Below, piece by piece: positions 1 through 7,961 of a stretch of 10,488 nt of DNA. Location: assembly GCA_036506175.1 (NCBI GenBank), contig DASXSE010000037.1, positions 1-10,488 on the forward strand, given 5' to 3'. The notes beneath the pieces were generated by a model. The model was not told where the DNA came from, made no database searches, and saw nothing but the letters and a program-made list of their open reading frames with translations. This DNA comes from JAIBJP01 sp036506175 (GTDB taxonomy: Bacteria; Actinomycetota; Thermoleophilia; Gaiellales; Gaiellaceae). The translations under genes and the position numbers were made by a program. Each line of letters starts with the position of its first letter. The stretch's first letter is position 1.

Positions 1-809
1 TCGATCACGTCCAGCGTGGACATGACCAACCCGGCTCCGTTGCCGAGAATCCCGATCTCGCCGTCGAGCTTCACGTAGGTGACGCCCTTCTCGCGTGCAA
101 GCCGTTCCTGGGGATCGCCGGCCTCCGGATCGCGCATCTCCCCGATATCCGGGTGGCGGAAGAGCGCGTTGTCGTCGACGGTGAACTTGGAATCGAGTGC
201 CTTCACCTCGCCGTCGGGCGTCACGATCAGTGGGTTGATCTCGCAGAGCACGGCATCGCAGTCGACGAAGGCCTCGTAGAGGCGACCGACGAGCGCCAGC
301 ACCTGTTTCTGTTCGTTCGCGTCGCTGATTCCGGCCGTGAAGCAAAGCCAGCGTCCCTGAAACGGCTGGTAGCCGACGAGGGGATCCACGTGCAGGCGCG
401 CGAGCGCCTCCGGCGAGCTCTCGGCCACCTCCTCGATGTCGACACCGCCCTGGGTCGTGAGCATGAGGAGCGGCTTCTTCTCGCCCCGATCGAAGGTGAC
501 CGAGAGGTAGTACTCCTTCGCGATGTCCGAGGCCCTCTCGATCCAGAGCCGGCGGACGACATGCCCGCGGATGTCCATCCCGAGGATGTCCCCCGCGTGC
601 TCCTCGGCTTCCTGAGCCGAGTTGGCGAGCTTGATCCCGCCTGCCTTGCCGCGGCCCCCGGTCAGCACCTGGGCCTTGACGACGACCTGGCCACCGAGCT
701 CCTCGGCCGCCGCACGCGCTTCCTCCGTGGTCGTCGCCAACTTCCCCTCGGACACGGGGATTCCGTAGCGGGCGAAGAGCTGCTTGCCCTGGTATTCGTA
801 GAGATCCAT
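1..809 (-). CDS. sucC: Succinyl-CoA synthetase (ADP-forming) beta subunit, 5' fragment
   Basis: The beta subunit of succinyl-CoA ligase works in the TCA cycle, interconverting succinyl-CoA and succinate with nucleotide phosphorylation; it pairs with SucD in the cytoplasm. The 269 residues visible begin MDLYEYQGKQLFARYGIPVS, the classic SucC amino terminus. The ATP-grasp glycine-rich segment KAQVLTGGRGKAGGIK lies at about 45-60, the Mg-nucleotide region CEINPLIV at 189-196, LDSKF at 205-209, and GNGAGLVM, the start of the C-terminal ligase domain, at 256-263. Family members are about 380-390 residues, so roughly 115 are lost at the left window edge. ATG at 809 is chosen because it matches the family start exactly. 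There is no clear Shine-Dalgarno; a TACACT (-10-like) lies 13 bp upstream on this strand, allowing a very short leader. sucD would be expected just beyond the left edge. Identification is very secure. Confidence 0.96.
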   Translation of the reverse strand, partial: MDLYEYQGKQLFARYGIPVSEGKLATTTEEARAAAEELGGQVVVKAQVLTGGRGKAGGIKLANSAQEAEEHAGDILGMDIRGHVVRRLWIERASDIAKEYYLSVTFDRGEKKPLLMLTTQGGVDIEEVAESSPEALARLHVDPLVGYQPFQGRWLCFTAGISDANEQKQVLALVGRLYEAFVDCDAVLCEINPLIVTPDGEVKALDSKFTVDDNALFRHPDIGEMRDPEAGDPQERLAREKGVTYVKLDGEIGILGNGAGLVMSTLDVI

Positions 810-903
810 AGGGCGGGCGCCGAGTGTAACCGCGTTCGCAACGGCAACGTTCCGGGCATGCCGTGCCCGCTGTAGCCTTCCCCCACCCAGCGAGAGGAGT
901 GAG
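810..903. promoter_or_regulatory. Divergent promoter region between sucC and the acidic-peptide/JmjC unit
   Basis: These 94 bp separate two genes transcribed away from each other and must hold both 5' ends. On the minus strand TACACT (828-823) is a possible -10 for sucC. On the plus strand TTCCGG (850-855), 17 bp, TAGCCT (873-878) is a weak sigma70-like match. A purine-rich GAGAGGAG at 892-899 is a good ribosome binding site for the ATG at 904. The promoter calls rest only on short matches; the ribosome binding site is solid. Confidence 0.4.
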
Positions 904-1065
904 ATGACGAGCTTCAGCGACGAGGACATCGAGACACAGGGTCAGGGCGGCATGGAGGCCCCTGGCGACTCGGACGACCAGGACGACCAGGACTCCGACG
1001 ACATGGACTCGACGAACGCGGACTCCGACAGCACTGACTCCGACTCGGACGGCACCGACAGCTAG
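904..1065 (+). CDS. 53-residue Asp/Ser-rich acidic peptide, possible substrate or precursor of the adjacent JmjC oxygenase
   Basis: This is not a family I can name. The ORF starts at ATG 904 behind GAGAGGAG (892-899) and ends at TAG 1063-1065. It has 53 residues: 17 Asp, 3 Glu, 10 Ser, 5 Thr, and no Lys, Arg, His, Cys, Trp or Tyr. Two zones are visible: an N-terminal stretch (1-16, MTSFSDEDIETQGQGG) ending in Gly-Gly, like the leader end of many ribosomally made peptides, and a C-terminal low-complexity tail of Asp-Ser/Asp-Thr units (22-53). It lies directly before a JmjC-type 2-oxoglutarate oxygenase, an enzyme class that hydroxylates protein side chains, so a substrate/modifier pair is plausible but is inference. 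Alternatives are a disordered acidic protein, or an N-terminal acidic extension of the oxygenase joined by a +1 frameshift near 1063. The strong ribosome binding site argues that it is translated. Confidence 0.6.
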   Translation: MTSFSDEDIETQGQGGMEAPGDSDDQDDQDSDDMDSTNADSDSTDSDSDGTDS

Positions 1066-1138
1066 CGCCCTAGAGCGCTCCATCGACCCGGTCTCGGCGG
1101 AGGAGTTCCTCGCCGAGCACTGGGAGCGGAAGGCGCTC
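1066..1138 (+). other. Upstream part of the JmjC reading frame with family-like sequence but no ATG/GTG/TTG
   Basis: In the oxygenase frame this stretch reads ALERSIDPVSAEEFLAEHW and then ERKAL, leading straight into the GTG at 1139. The pattern DPVSxEEFLxxxWxxKxLVV is what the JmjC/YcfD family shows at its amino terminus (a short helix with F..xxW..xPL). No ATG, GTG or TTG occurs in this frame between the TGA at 905 and the GTG at 1139; only CTG (962, 1034) and ATC (1082) do. The segment is therefore probably translated, either from a rare start or by a +1 slip from the preceding 53-residue ORF at its TAG. Confidence 0.55.
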
Positions 1139-2236
1139 GTGGTCCCGCGGGGCGAGAATGGTCGCTTCAGCGACCTCCTCTCCGTCCCGGACGTCGAGCG
1201 GCTTCTCTGCTCGGGCGGCCTACGGACACCCGCGTTCCGGCTCGTCAAGGCGGGCGCGAAGCTCGAGGCGGGCTCGTACACGAAGAGCATCCCCTGGCGG
1301 CCGGCGGCGTTCACAGGCACCGCAGAGATCGGGCGCGTCCTGGCGGAGTTCGAGGGCGGCGCCACGCTCGTCCTCCAGGGCCTGCACCTGACCTGGCCGC
1401 CGCTGGCCGAGTTCTGCCGCACCCTGGAAGCCGAGCTCGGCCACCCCGCGCAGGCCAACGCGTACCTCACGCCCCGCGCCGCCCAGGGGCTGCCGGTCCA
1501 CCACGACACACATGACGTTTTCTCACTCCAGGTCGAGGGCCAGAAGCGCTGGCTCGTCTATCCGCCGGTGCTCGAGCTACCGCTCAAGGAGCAGCGCTAC
1601 AAGCCCGAGGATGGCGACCCCGGCAGGCCGGTCCACGATGTCACGCTCCGCCCCGGGGACACCCTCTACCTCCCGCGCGGCTGGCTCCACGAGGCGGTCA
1701 CGTCGGAGTCGGACTCGCTGCACATCACGGTCGGCGTCAACGTCTACACGTGGCTGGACGCGTTCAAGGCCGCGCTCACGGAGCTCGAAGACGACCTCGA
1801 TTTCCGCCGCTCGCCCGACGGCGACGCCGATGAGCTGCTCGAGACCCTACGGGCACGACTCGGAACCGAGGACGTCGCCCGTCGTCAACGCCGCAGGCTC
1901 GTACGCACGAGGCGCCCAATCCTGAGCGGCCAGCTCACTCAGTTGCGCGCGCTCGAAGGCCTGTCGCTCGACACGCTCGTCGAGCGGCGACCGACGGTCC
2001 TTTTCGACCTCGAAAACACGACGCTGATGTTCGAAGGCAAGGACGTCGTCTTCCCGGAGGCCGCACGCGAAGACCTCGGGTTCGTCGCAGCTGCCGACGA
2101 GCCCTTCACGCCTGGCGACTTGCCGGGCGACCTCGACGACGAGACGCGGCTCGTCCTTGTCCGCAGGCTCGTCCGCGAGGGCTTCCTGCGAATCAGCGAA
2201 GTCGCGCCGAATAGCGGCGAGGGCGCTGAGGAGTGA
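1139..2236 (+). CDS. JmjC/cupin-domain 2-oxoglutarate Fe(II) oxygenase (YcfD/ROXA-like)
   Basis: Likely a protein or peptide hydroxylase of the JmjC cupin fold, using Fe(II), O2 and 2-oxoglutarate. Counted from GTG 1139 (365 residues), the iron facial triad is visible as H121-H-D123 within GLPVHHDTHDVFSLQ and distal H184 in LYLPRGWLHEA. The cupin core continues with VEGQKRWLVYPP (132-143) and SLHITVGVNVYTW (193-205). Residues from about 210 form the helical and winged-helix-like C-terminal part seen in YcfD-type ribosomal oxygenases, which are about 370-390 residues long. GTG 1139 has GGAAGG a few bases upstream but cuts off family-like residues encoded from about 1066, so the real start is probably further upstream and unusual. 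The gene follows the acidic 53-residue ORF, and its last 44 bp overlap the convergent ferredoxin-like gene. Ribosomal-protein hydroxylation is the known role of E. coli YcfD; here the substrate is unknown, and the neighbouring Asp-rich peptide is a candidate. Confidence 0.85.
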   Translation: MVPRGENGRFSDLLSVPDVERLLCSGGLRTPAFRLVKAGAKLEAGSYTKSIPWRPAAFTGTAEIGRVLAEFEGGATLVLQGLHLTWPPLAEFCRTLEAELGHPAQANAYLTPRAAQGLPVHHDTHDVFSLQVEGQKRWLVYPPVLELPLKEQRYKPEDGDPGRPVHDVTLRPGDTLYLPRGWLHEAVTSESDSLHITVGVNVYTWLDAFKAALTELEDDLDFRRSPDGDADELLETLRARLGTEDVARRQRRRLVRTRRPILSGQLTQLRALEGLSLDTLVERRPTVLFDLENTTLMFEGKDVVFPEAAREDLGFVAAADEPFTPGDLPGDLDDETRLVLVRRLVREGFLRISEVAPNSGEGAEE

Positions 2237-3092
2237 CCGAGCTGCAGGTCAGGTAGACCGGGTCCTCGCCTAGCTCCATGTCCACGTCGACCTCTCGGTC
2301 GGTACCCCCGGCCTGGAGCGTGACCGTCCAGCCATCGCCTCGGCGCCGGACGCCTTCGAGCGTCACGGCCTCGATCTCAGTTAGGCCTTCAGCCTCCCGG
2401 ACGGCGCGCTCGGCAGCCTGCACGGCGAAGGTGTAGGCCGAGCGGCCGCGGTAGCGGTCGAGATAGATGCGACCGCCGAAGTATTCGTCCAGTAGCGGGT
2501 CGAGATCGGGATCGTCGACGCGCCCGAAGTAGAGCCCTTCGGGGAGGACGACGACGTTGCCGGCGAACCGGTCGCCGCCCACATGCGTCGATTGCCATAC
2601 CCAGGCCGGGTCGACCTTCCGCAGGAGTGAGTCGTAAAGCGGCCGGCCGTATTTGGCGCAGCAACGGTCCCGCTTTCCGTGCGTGCAGACGATGAAGATC
2701 GGGTGTTCCACCGGGATGCCCGGCGTTCCCCCGTCCAGCAGCGCCGAGGCGAAGTCGTAACCGAGCAGGTCGTCGTGGCGGTCGAACTCGAGCGCGAACA
2801 ACCGCTCTTCGCCGGGTCGGGAGCTGCCCACGTACAACATCCGGCGCGGATCGGATCGCCGTTCCGGCCGCTTGATGAAGAGCAGACGAGAGTGGCCGAG
2901 CTGCGCAAGCTGGTCGCGCAGGTGCTCCTTCAGGGCCGCGGAGAGCAGGCTTCCTCCGAGGACGTCACGGTCCCAAAGCCCGCGATATTCGACGAGCAGC
3001 CAGCGATCGACGCGGCTTGCCGTGGCGCCGAGCGGTTCGCTCGCCTCGTCGGAAACGTCGGCGCACAGTGCGCGTTTTACGCTCACAGCCAC
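2193..3092 (-). CDS. Sucrase/ferredoxin-like (Apd1-type) thioredoxin-fold Fe-S protein
   Basis: The 299-residue product matches the sucrase/ferredoxin-like family, thioredoxin-like proteins that bind a [2Fe-2S] cluster with two Cys and two His. The signature CTHGKRDRCCAKYG spans 136-149 (C136, C144, C145), followed by THVGGDRFAGNVVVLPEGLYFGR at 169-191. C10 in the N-terminal ALCADVSDEASEPLGATA segment is also typical. The His pair in the family usually sits in HxGGH; here H170 is present but the second position is Asp174, so cluster ligation may differ. Start GTG 3092 is the longest choice and keeps C10; a second GTG lies two codons in, and neither has an obvious Shine-Dalgarno. The gene begins 34 bp after the carboxylase stop on the same strand, so it is probably co-transcribed. 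Its 3' end overlaps the JmjC gene tail to tail. The physiological role is unknown, probably electron transfer or redox. Confidence 0.85.
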   Translation of the reverse strand: MAVSVKRALCADVSDEASEPLGATASRVDRWLLVEYRGLWDRDVLGGSLLSAALKEHLRDQLAQLGHSRLLFIKRPERRSDPRRMLYVGSSRPGEERLFALEFDRHDDLLGYDFASALLDGGTPGIPVEHPIFIVCTHGKRDRCCAKYGRPLYDSLLRKVDPAWVWQSTHVGGDRFAGNVVVLPEGLYFGRVDDPDLDPLLDEYFGGRIYLDRYRGRSAYTFAVQAAERAVREAEGLTEIEAVTLEGVRRRGDGWTVTLQAGGTDREVDVDMELGEDPVYLTCSSVTPQRPRRYSARLR

Positions 3093-3126
3093 GCATCAAA
3101 GGGTACCGCGTTTTGTGAGGGGGACC

Positions 3127-4920
<1,794 letters not shown>

Positions 4921-4943
4921 GAGCGCGCCTATTCTTCCTTTCC
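4921..4943. promoter_or_regulatory. Very short divergent start region between accC and pgsA
   Basis: Only 23 bp lie between the GTG of the carboxylase (minus) and the preferred GTG of pgsA (plus). TATTCT at 4928-4933 resembles a -10 for the plus strand but is only 10 bp from the start, which would make the pgsA mRNA leaderless or nearly so. Promoter elements for each gene must lie partly inside the other's coding sequence. No operator-like inverted repeat is obvious. Confidence 0.3.
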
Positions 4944-5483
4944 GTGCACCTGTCGGACCAGCTCACCGCGGCGCGGGCCCTCTCGGTGCCGATCGTCGTC
5001 GTCCTCTTCGCCTGGGACTTCCCGGGGCACTACTACTGGGGGACAGCGGTTTTCGCGCTGGCGATGGCCACCGATTGGTTCGACGGCTGGTATGCGCGAC
5101 GTACCGCCCGCTCGTCGGACCTCGGCAGGCTGCTCGACCCGATCGCCGACAAGCTCCTCGTCATGGCCGCCCTCATCATGCTCGTGGGGCCGGTCTTCCC
5201 GGCCTGGATGGTCGCGGCGATCGTCGCCCGGGAGTTCCTCATGTCCGGCCTCCGGCTGGCAGCCCTCGAGCGCGGCGTCGTCATGGGCGCACGCGATCTC
5301 GGGAAGCTGAAGACCGGGACGCAGGCCGTGGCCGCGGGGCTCGGCGGCCTGGCCGCGGGGGGAGCCTTCTCGACCGACATCGCCTGGTGGGCGGGGCTTG
5401 TGGCGCTCGTGTTCACCTGGGTCTCGGGCGTCGACTATTTCCTGAGCGCTCCGCGCGTTCTCCGTGGCCAGCAGCCTGCGTAG
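4944..5483 (+). CDS. pgsA: CDP-alcohol phosphatidyltransferase, probable phosphatidylglycerophosphate synthase
   Basis: Integral membrane enzyme joining CDP-diacylglycerol and an alcohol phosphate, most likely sn-glycerol 3-phosphate to give phosphatidylglycerophosphate. The family motif DGxxARx8GxxxDxxxD is complete in DWFDGWYARRTARSSDLGRLLDPIAD, near residues 44-69 from this start. Hydrophobic segments appear around IVVVLFAW, WGTAVFALAMA, LLVMAALIMLVGPVF, MVAAIVA, AVAAGLGGLAAG and AGLVALVFTWVSG. GTG 4944 gives VHLSDQLTAARALSVPIVVV, matching the usual PgsA start (NLPNxLTxxRxxxxP); an in-frame GTG at 4914 would add ten residues and overlap the carboxylase start. At 179 residues it has the usual PgsA length. 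Its last 20 bp overlap the GNAT gene, so the two are translationally linked, and glpK follows. A cardiolipin or phosphatidylinositol phosphate synthase role cannot be excluded, since the motif is shared. Confidence 0.88.
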   Translation: MHLSDQLTAARALSVPIVVVLFAWDFPGHYYWGTAVFALAMATDWFDGWYARRTARSSDLGRLLDPIADKLLVMAALIMLVGPVFPAWMVAAIVAREFLMSGLRLAALERGVVMGARDLGKLKTGTQAVAAGLGGLAAGGAFSTDIAWWAGLVALVFTWVSGVDYFLSAPRVLRGQQPA

Positions 5484-6348
5484 CTTCCGGTCCGACGACC
5501 GCCCGGCCGTGCTCGACCTGTCGCGACATGCGCTGCAGCGACCGGCCGAGCAGGTCGGAAACCCGCTCTGGACCACCCGGGACGAGCTCGAGAGCGAGCT
5601 CTCCGACTGGGACGTCGACCCGTCCGAGACCCTGCTCGTCGAGGAGCAGGAGGGTGAGGTGGTCGGTTTCGGCGGCGTCGAGGTCTCGCCGGGCTGGGAG
5701 CACGCCGACCTCTTCGGGCCGCTCGTGGCGCCGCAGCATCGCGGCCAGAAGCTGGGCACCGTGCTCCTGGAGGCCTCGATCGAGCGGGCGGAGGCCCGCG
5801 GCGCGGAGCGGGTCATCGCTTCTGTCGGGCCGCGCAACCTGACAGGCCGGATCCTGCTCGAGCGAGCCGGCTTCCGCCATCGCGGCAGCGCGAACGCGAT
5901 CTTTCGCCTCGCGCAGACCGATCACCGTCGTGTCGAGCCGGGCCCGGAGGGGGTGTCCGTCCGCCGCGGAAGGCCCGACGACCTCGAGACCGCGCTCCGC
6001 CTCTACCGCGAGTGTTTTCCGCAGGGCGCCTTTCCCGACGCCGCTTGGCGGGCAGGTCTCGAGCAGGGCACCGTCTACTTCGCGGAGTCGAGCGAGGGCG
6101 GCCTGGCGATCGTGAACATCGATCCGAGCGACCGCTGGATCTACCATCTCGGAGTCACGGAGAGCGAGCGCTCGCACGGCGTCGGCGGCTACATCCTGAG
6201 CCGCGCGCTCAGCGACTACTGGGCGGAACATCCGGGCGAGACGCTCGGCCTATCGATGCGCGCCGACAACCTCCCGGCTCTGAGGCTCTATCGGCGCCAG
6301 GGTTTCGCGCCGCTCCTCATCCTCGAGTCCTTCCAGCTCCCGCTCTAG
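5464..6348 (+). CDS. Tandem GNAT-family N-acetyltransferase
   Basis: The 294 residues contain two GNAT domains in a row. Domain 1 (about 5-150) has FGPLVAPQHRGQKLGTVLLEA (84-104) and NLTGRILLERAGFRHRG (125-141). Domain 2 (about 165-294) has HLGVTESERSHGVGGYILSRAL (228-249) and DNLPALRLYRRQGF (268-281). The acetyl-CoA-binding Q/RxxGxG/A motif is intact in domain 2 (R236-S-H-G-V-G241), but domain 1 has R93-G-Q-K-L-G98, with Lys where Gly is expected, so domain 2 is the more likely active half. The tandem layout and length resemble mycothiol synthase MshD, but nothing here proves that substrate. Start GTG 5464 lies inside the end of pgsA (20-bp overlap), and glpK starts 5 bp after its TAG. It is probably in one operon with both; the acetyl acceptor is unknown. 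Confidence 0.8.
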   Translation: MASSLRSFRSDDRPAVLDLSRHALQRPAEQVGNPLWTTRDELESELSDWDVDPSETLLVEEQEGEVVGFGGVEVSPGWEHADLFGPLVAPQHRGQKLGTVLLEASIERAEARGAERVIASVGPRNLTGRILLERAGFRHRGSANAIFRLAQTDHRRVEPGPEGVSVRRGRPDDLETALRLYRECFPQGAFPDAAWRAGLEQGTVYFAESSEGGLAIVNIDPSDRWIYHLGVTESERSHGVGGYILSRALSDYWAEHPGETLGLSMRADNLPALRLYRRQGFAPLLILESFQLPL

Positions 6349-6352
6349 CCGA

Positions 6353-7783
6353 TTGCTGCTCGCGATCGACCAGGGAACGACGGGGACGACCTGCCTCGTC
6401 GTCGACGAGGAGTTGCACCCGCGTGGACGTGGTTACCGCGAGGTGCCGCAGCACCTCCCGCGCCCCGGCTGGGTGGAGCACGATCCCGATGAGCTCTGGG
6501 CGTCCGTGGTCGGAGCCGCCGAGGACGCGATCGTCGCCGCCGGCACGGCAGCCGAAGAGCTCGTCGGCATCGGGATCGCGAACCAGCGCGAGACGACCGT
6601 CGTGTGGGACCGGCGAACGAGCCGCCCCGTCCACCGCGCCATTGTCTGGCAGGACCGGCGCACGGCGGAGCGCTGCCGGGAGCTGCCGCGGGACCTGATC
6701 CGCGACCGCACCGGTCTCGTCCCCGACCCCTACTTTTCGGCGACCAAGCTCGAGTGGATCCTGCGGGAGCACGAGGCGGCCAATCTCGCCTTCGGAACAG
6801 TCGACGCCTGGCTGCTCTGGAAGCTGAGCGGCGGCGAGATCCACGCGACGGACATCTCGAACGCATCGCGGACGCTCCTTTTCAACCTCGAGACGCTTGA
6901 CTGGGATCCCGACCTGCTCGAGCTGTTCGGCGTCCCGCACTCGGTGCTGCCGCGCATCGTCGCGTCGAGCGGCCTGGTCGCTGAGGGAGAGCTGCTCGGC
7001 GTCAACCTCCCGATCACCGGGATAGCCGGCGACCAGCAATCCGCTCTCTTCGGCCAGGCGTGCTTTCGGCCCGGCCAGGCGAAGGCCACGTACGGGACCG
7101 GCAACTTCGTGCTCGTCAATGGGGGGACGAGGGTGGAAACGGCTCCTGAGGGCCTGGTGCGGACGGTCGCTTGGCGGGTGGGCGACGAACCAGCCGTGTA
7201 CGCGCTCGAGGGCTCCGTCTTCATCACAGGCGCCGCCCTGCAATGGCTGCGCGACGGCCTCGGCCTCCTCGGCTCGGCGGCCGAGAGCGAGGTGATCGCC
7301 CGCGGCCTCGACGGGAACGAAGGGGTCTACTTCGTCCCGGCGCTAACTGGCCTTGGCTCGCCTCACTGGGTGCCCGAGGCGCGCGGCGTCATCGCCGGCC
7401 TGAGCCGCGGAACGCGGCGGGAGCACCTCGTCCGCGCGGCCCTCGAGGCGGTCGCCTATCAAACGCGCGACGTCCTCGACGCCATGGGTTCCGATCTCGA
7501 GGTTCTGCGTGTCGACGGCGGGGCGACGGCGAATCGGTTCCTCATGCAGTTCCAGGCCGACATCGCCCGGATTCCGGTCGAGGTCCCGGCCGAACGGGAG
7601 ACGACCGCGCTCGGCGCCGCCGCATTGGCCGGCCTCGCGCTCGGAATCTGGCCGACACTCGATTCCATTGCGGCAGCATGGCGCCTCGACGAGCGCTTCG
7701 AGCCCGAGATGGACGAGGAGGAGGCCACCAGGCTCCTCGCAGAGTGGAGAGCCGCCGTCAGTCGGGCTCTTCTTCCGGCGTAA
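6353..7783 (+). CDS. glpK: Glycerol kinase
   Basis: ATP + glycerol to sn-glycerol 3-phosphate, a FGGY-family sugar kinase in the cytoplasm. From TTG 6353 the protein has 476 residues, slightly short of the usual about 500 because the amino terminus begins almost at the phosphate-1 motif (LLAIDQGTTGTTCLVVD, 2-18). Substrate-binding residues align with the E. coli enzyme: R79-E80 in NQRETTVVWD, W99 in IVWQDRRT, Y127 in PYFSATKLEW and D227-Q228 in GDQQSALFGQ. Further kinase motifs are KATYGTGNFVLVNGG (244-258), ALTGLGSPHW (330-339) and RVDGGATANRFLMQFQADI (386-404). The TTG is only 4 bp after the GNAT stop and no upstream in-frame alternative exists, so coupled translation is likely. With pgsA two genes upstream, the run supplies and uses glycerol 3-phosphate. 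No glpF or glpD is seen. Its last 26 bp overlap a small minus-strand ORF. Confidence 0.95.
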   Translation: MLLAIDQGTTGTTCLVVDEELHPRGRGYREVPQHLPRPGWVEHDPDELWASVVGAAEDAIVAAGTAAEELVGIGIANQRETTVVWDRRTSRPVHRAIVWQDRRTAERCRELPRDLIRDRTGLVPDPYFSATKLEWILREHEAANLAFGTVDAWLLWKLSGGEIHATDISNASRTLLFNLETLDWDPDLLELFGVPHSVLPRIVASSGLVAEGELLGVNLPITGIAGDQQSALFGQACFRPGQAKATYGTGNFVLVNGGTRVETAPEGLVRTVAWRVGDEPAVYALEGSVFITGAALQWLRDGLGLLGSAAESEVIARGLDGNEGVYFVPALTGLGSPHWVPEARGVIAGLSRGTRREHLVRAALEAVAYQTRDVLDAMGSDLEVLRVDGGATANRFLMQFQADIARIPVEVPAERETTALGAAALAGLALGIWPTLDSIAAAWRLDERFEPEMDEEEATRLLAEWRAAVSRALLPA

Positions 7784-7913
7784 GCGCCTCACGCACGCCG
7801 GCTCGCCACCACTCGCTGTAGGGGTCCCTCTTCTCGGACAAGAGCCGCGAGAGGGCCTCGTCGAGCGCCTCACGCTCGTCCTCCGGCGGCTCGGGAACGA
7901 TCTGCGGATCCAT
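7758..7913 (-). CDS. Small acidic ORF of 51 residues, unknown
   Basis: ATG 7913 to TGA 7758 encodes a 51-residue peptide with a proline/acidic start (MDPQIVPEPPEDEREALDEA), a likely amphipathic helix (about 12-28), the aromatic stretch RDPYSEWWRAGVREAL (29-44) and an acidic tail. Coding-like features are the helix heptad pattern, a clean start and stop in an otherwise gene-free gap, and divergence from the NlpC/P60 gene. No Shine-Dalgarno is visible; TAGCCT (7927-7922), 9 bp upstream of the ATG, could serve as a -10 for a leaderless transcript. The ORF runs 26 bp into the 3' end of glpK on the opposite strand. The WWRAG.R motif faintly recalls the small actinobacterial acyl-CoA carboxylase epsilon subunits, but I would not assign that. 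It may be a conserved hypothetical. Confidence 0.5.
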   Translation of the reverse strand: MDPQIVPEPPEDEREALDEALSRLLSEKRDPYSEWWRAGVREALTPEEEPD

Positions 7914-7961
7914 CGAGGATGCAGGCTAAAGTGCCCGCGCACAGCCGACGATACGAACCAG
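7914..7961. promoter_or_regulatory. Divergent promoter region before the NlpC/P60 gene
   Basis: This 48-bp gap separates two divergent ATGs. TAAAGT at 7927-7932 is a reasonable plus-strand -10 for the hydrolase gene about 30 bp downstream, and TAGCCT at 7927-7922 is a possible minus-strand -10; the two overlap at 7927. No good -35 or ribosome binding site is recognisable. Weak evidence. Confidence 0.3.

Noticed and set aside
153..875. A 240-codon plus-strand frame opposite sucC
   Set aside because: The complementary strand is an unambiguous SucC; the plus-strand product shows no family motif.
904..1065. Acidic ORF as a simple DNA repeat or microsatellite
   Set aside because: The Asp-Ser units use mixed codons and irregular spacing, and the start region is unique sequence with a proper ribosome binding site.
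7509..7961. Longer N terminus for the NlpC/P60 protein starting inside glpK
   Set aside because: This part is out of frame with glpK and rich in Arg/Ser, and a clean signal peptide begins at ATG 7962.
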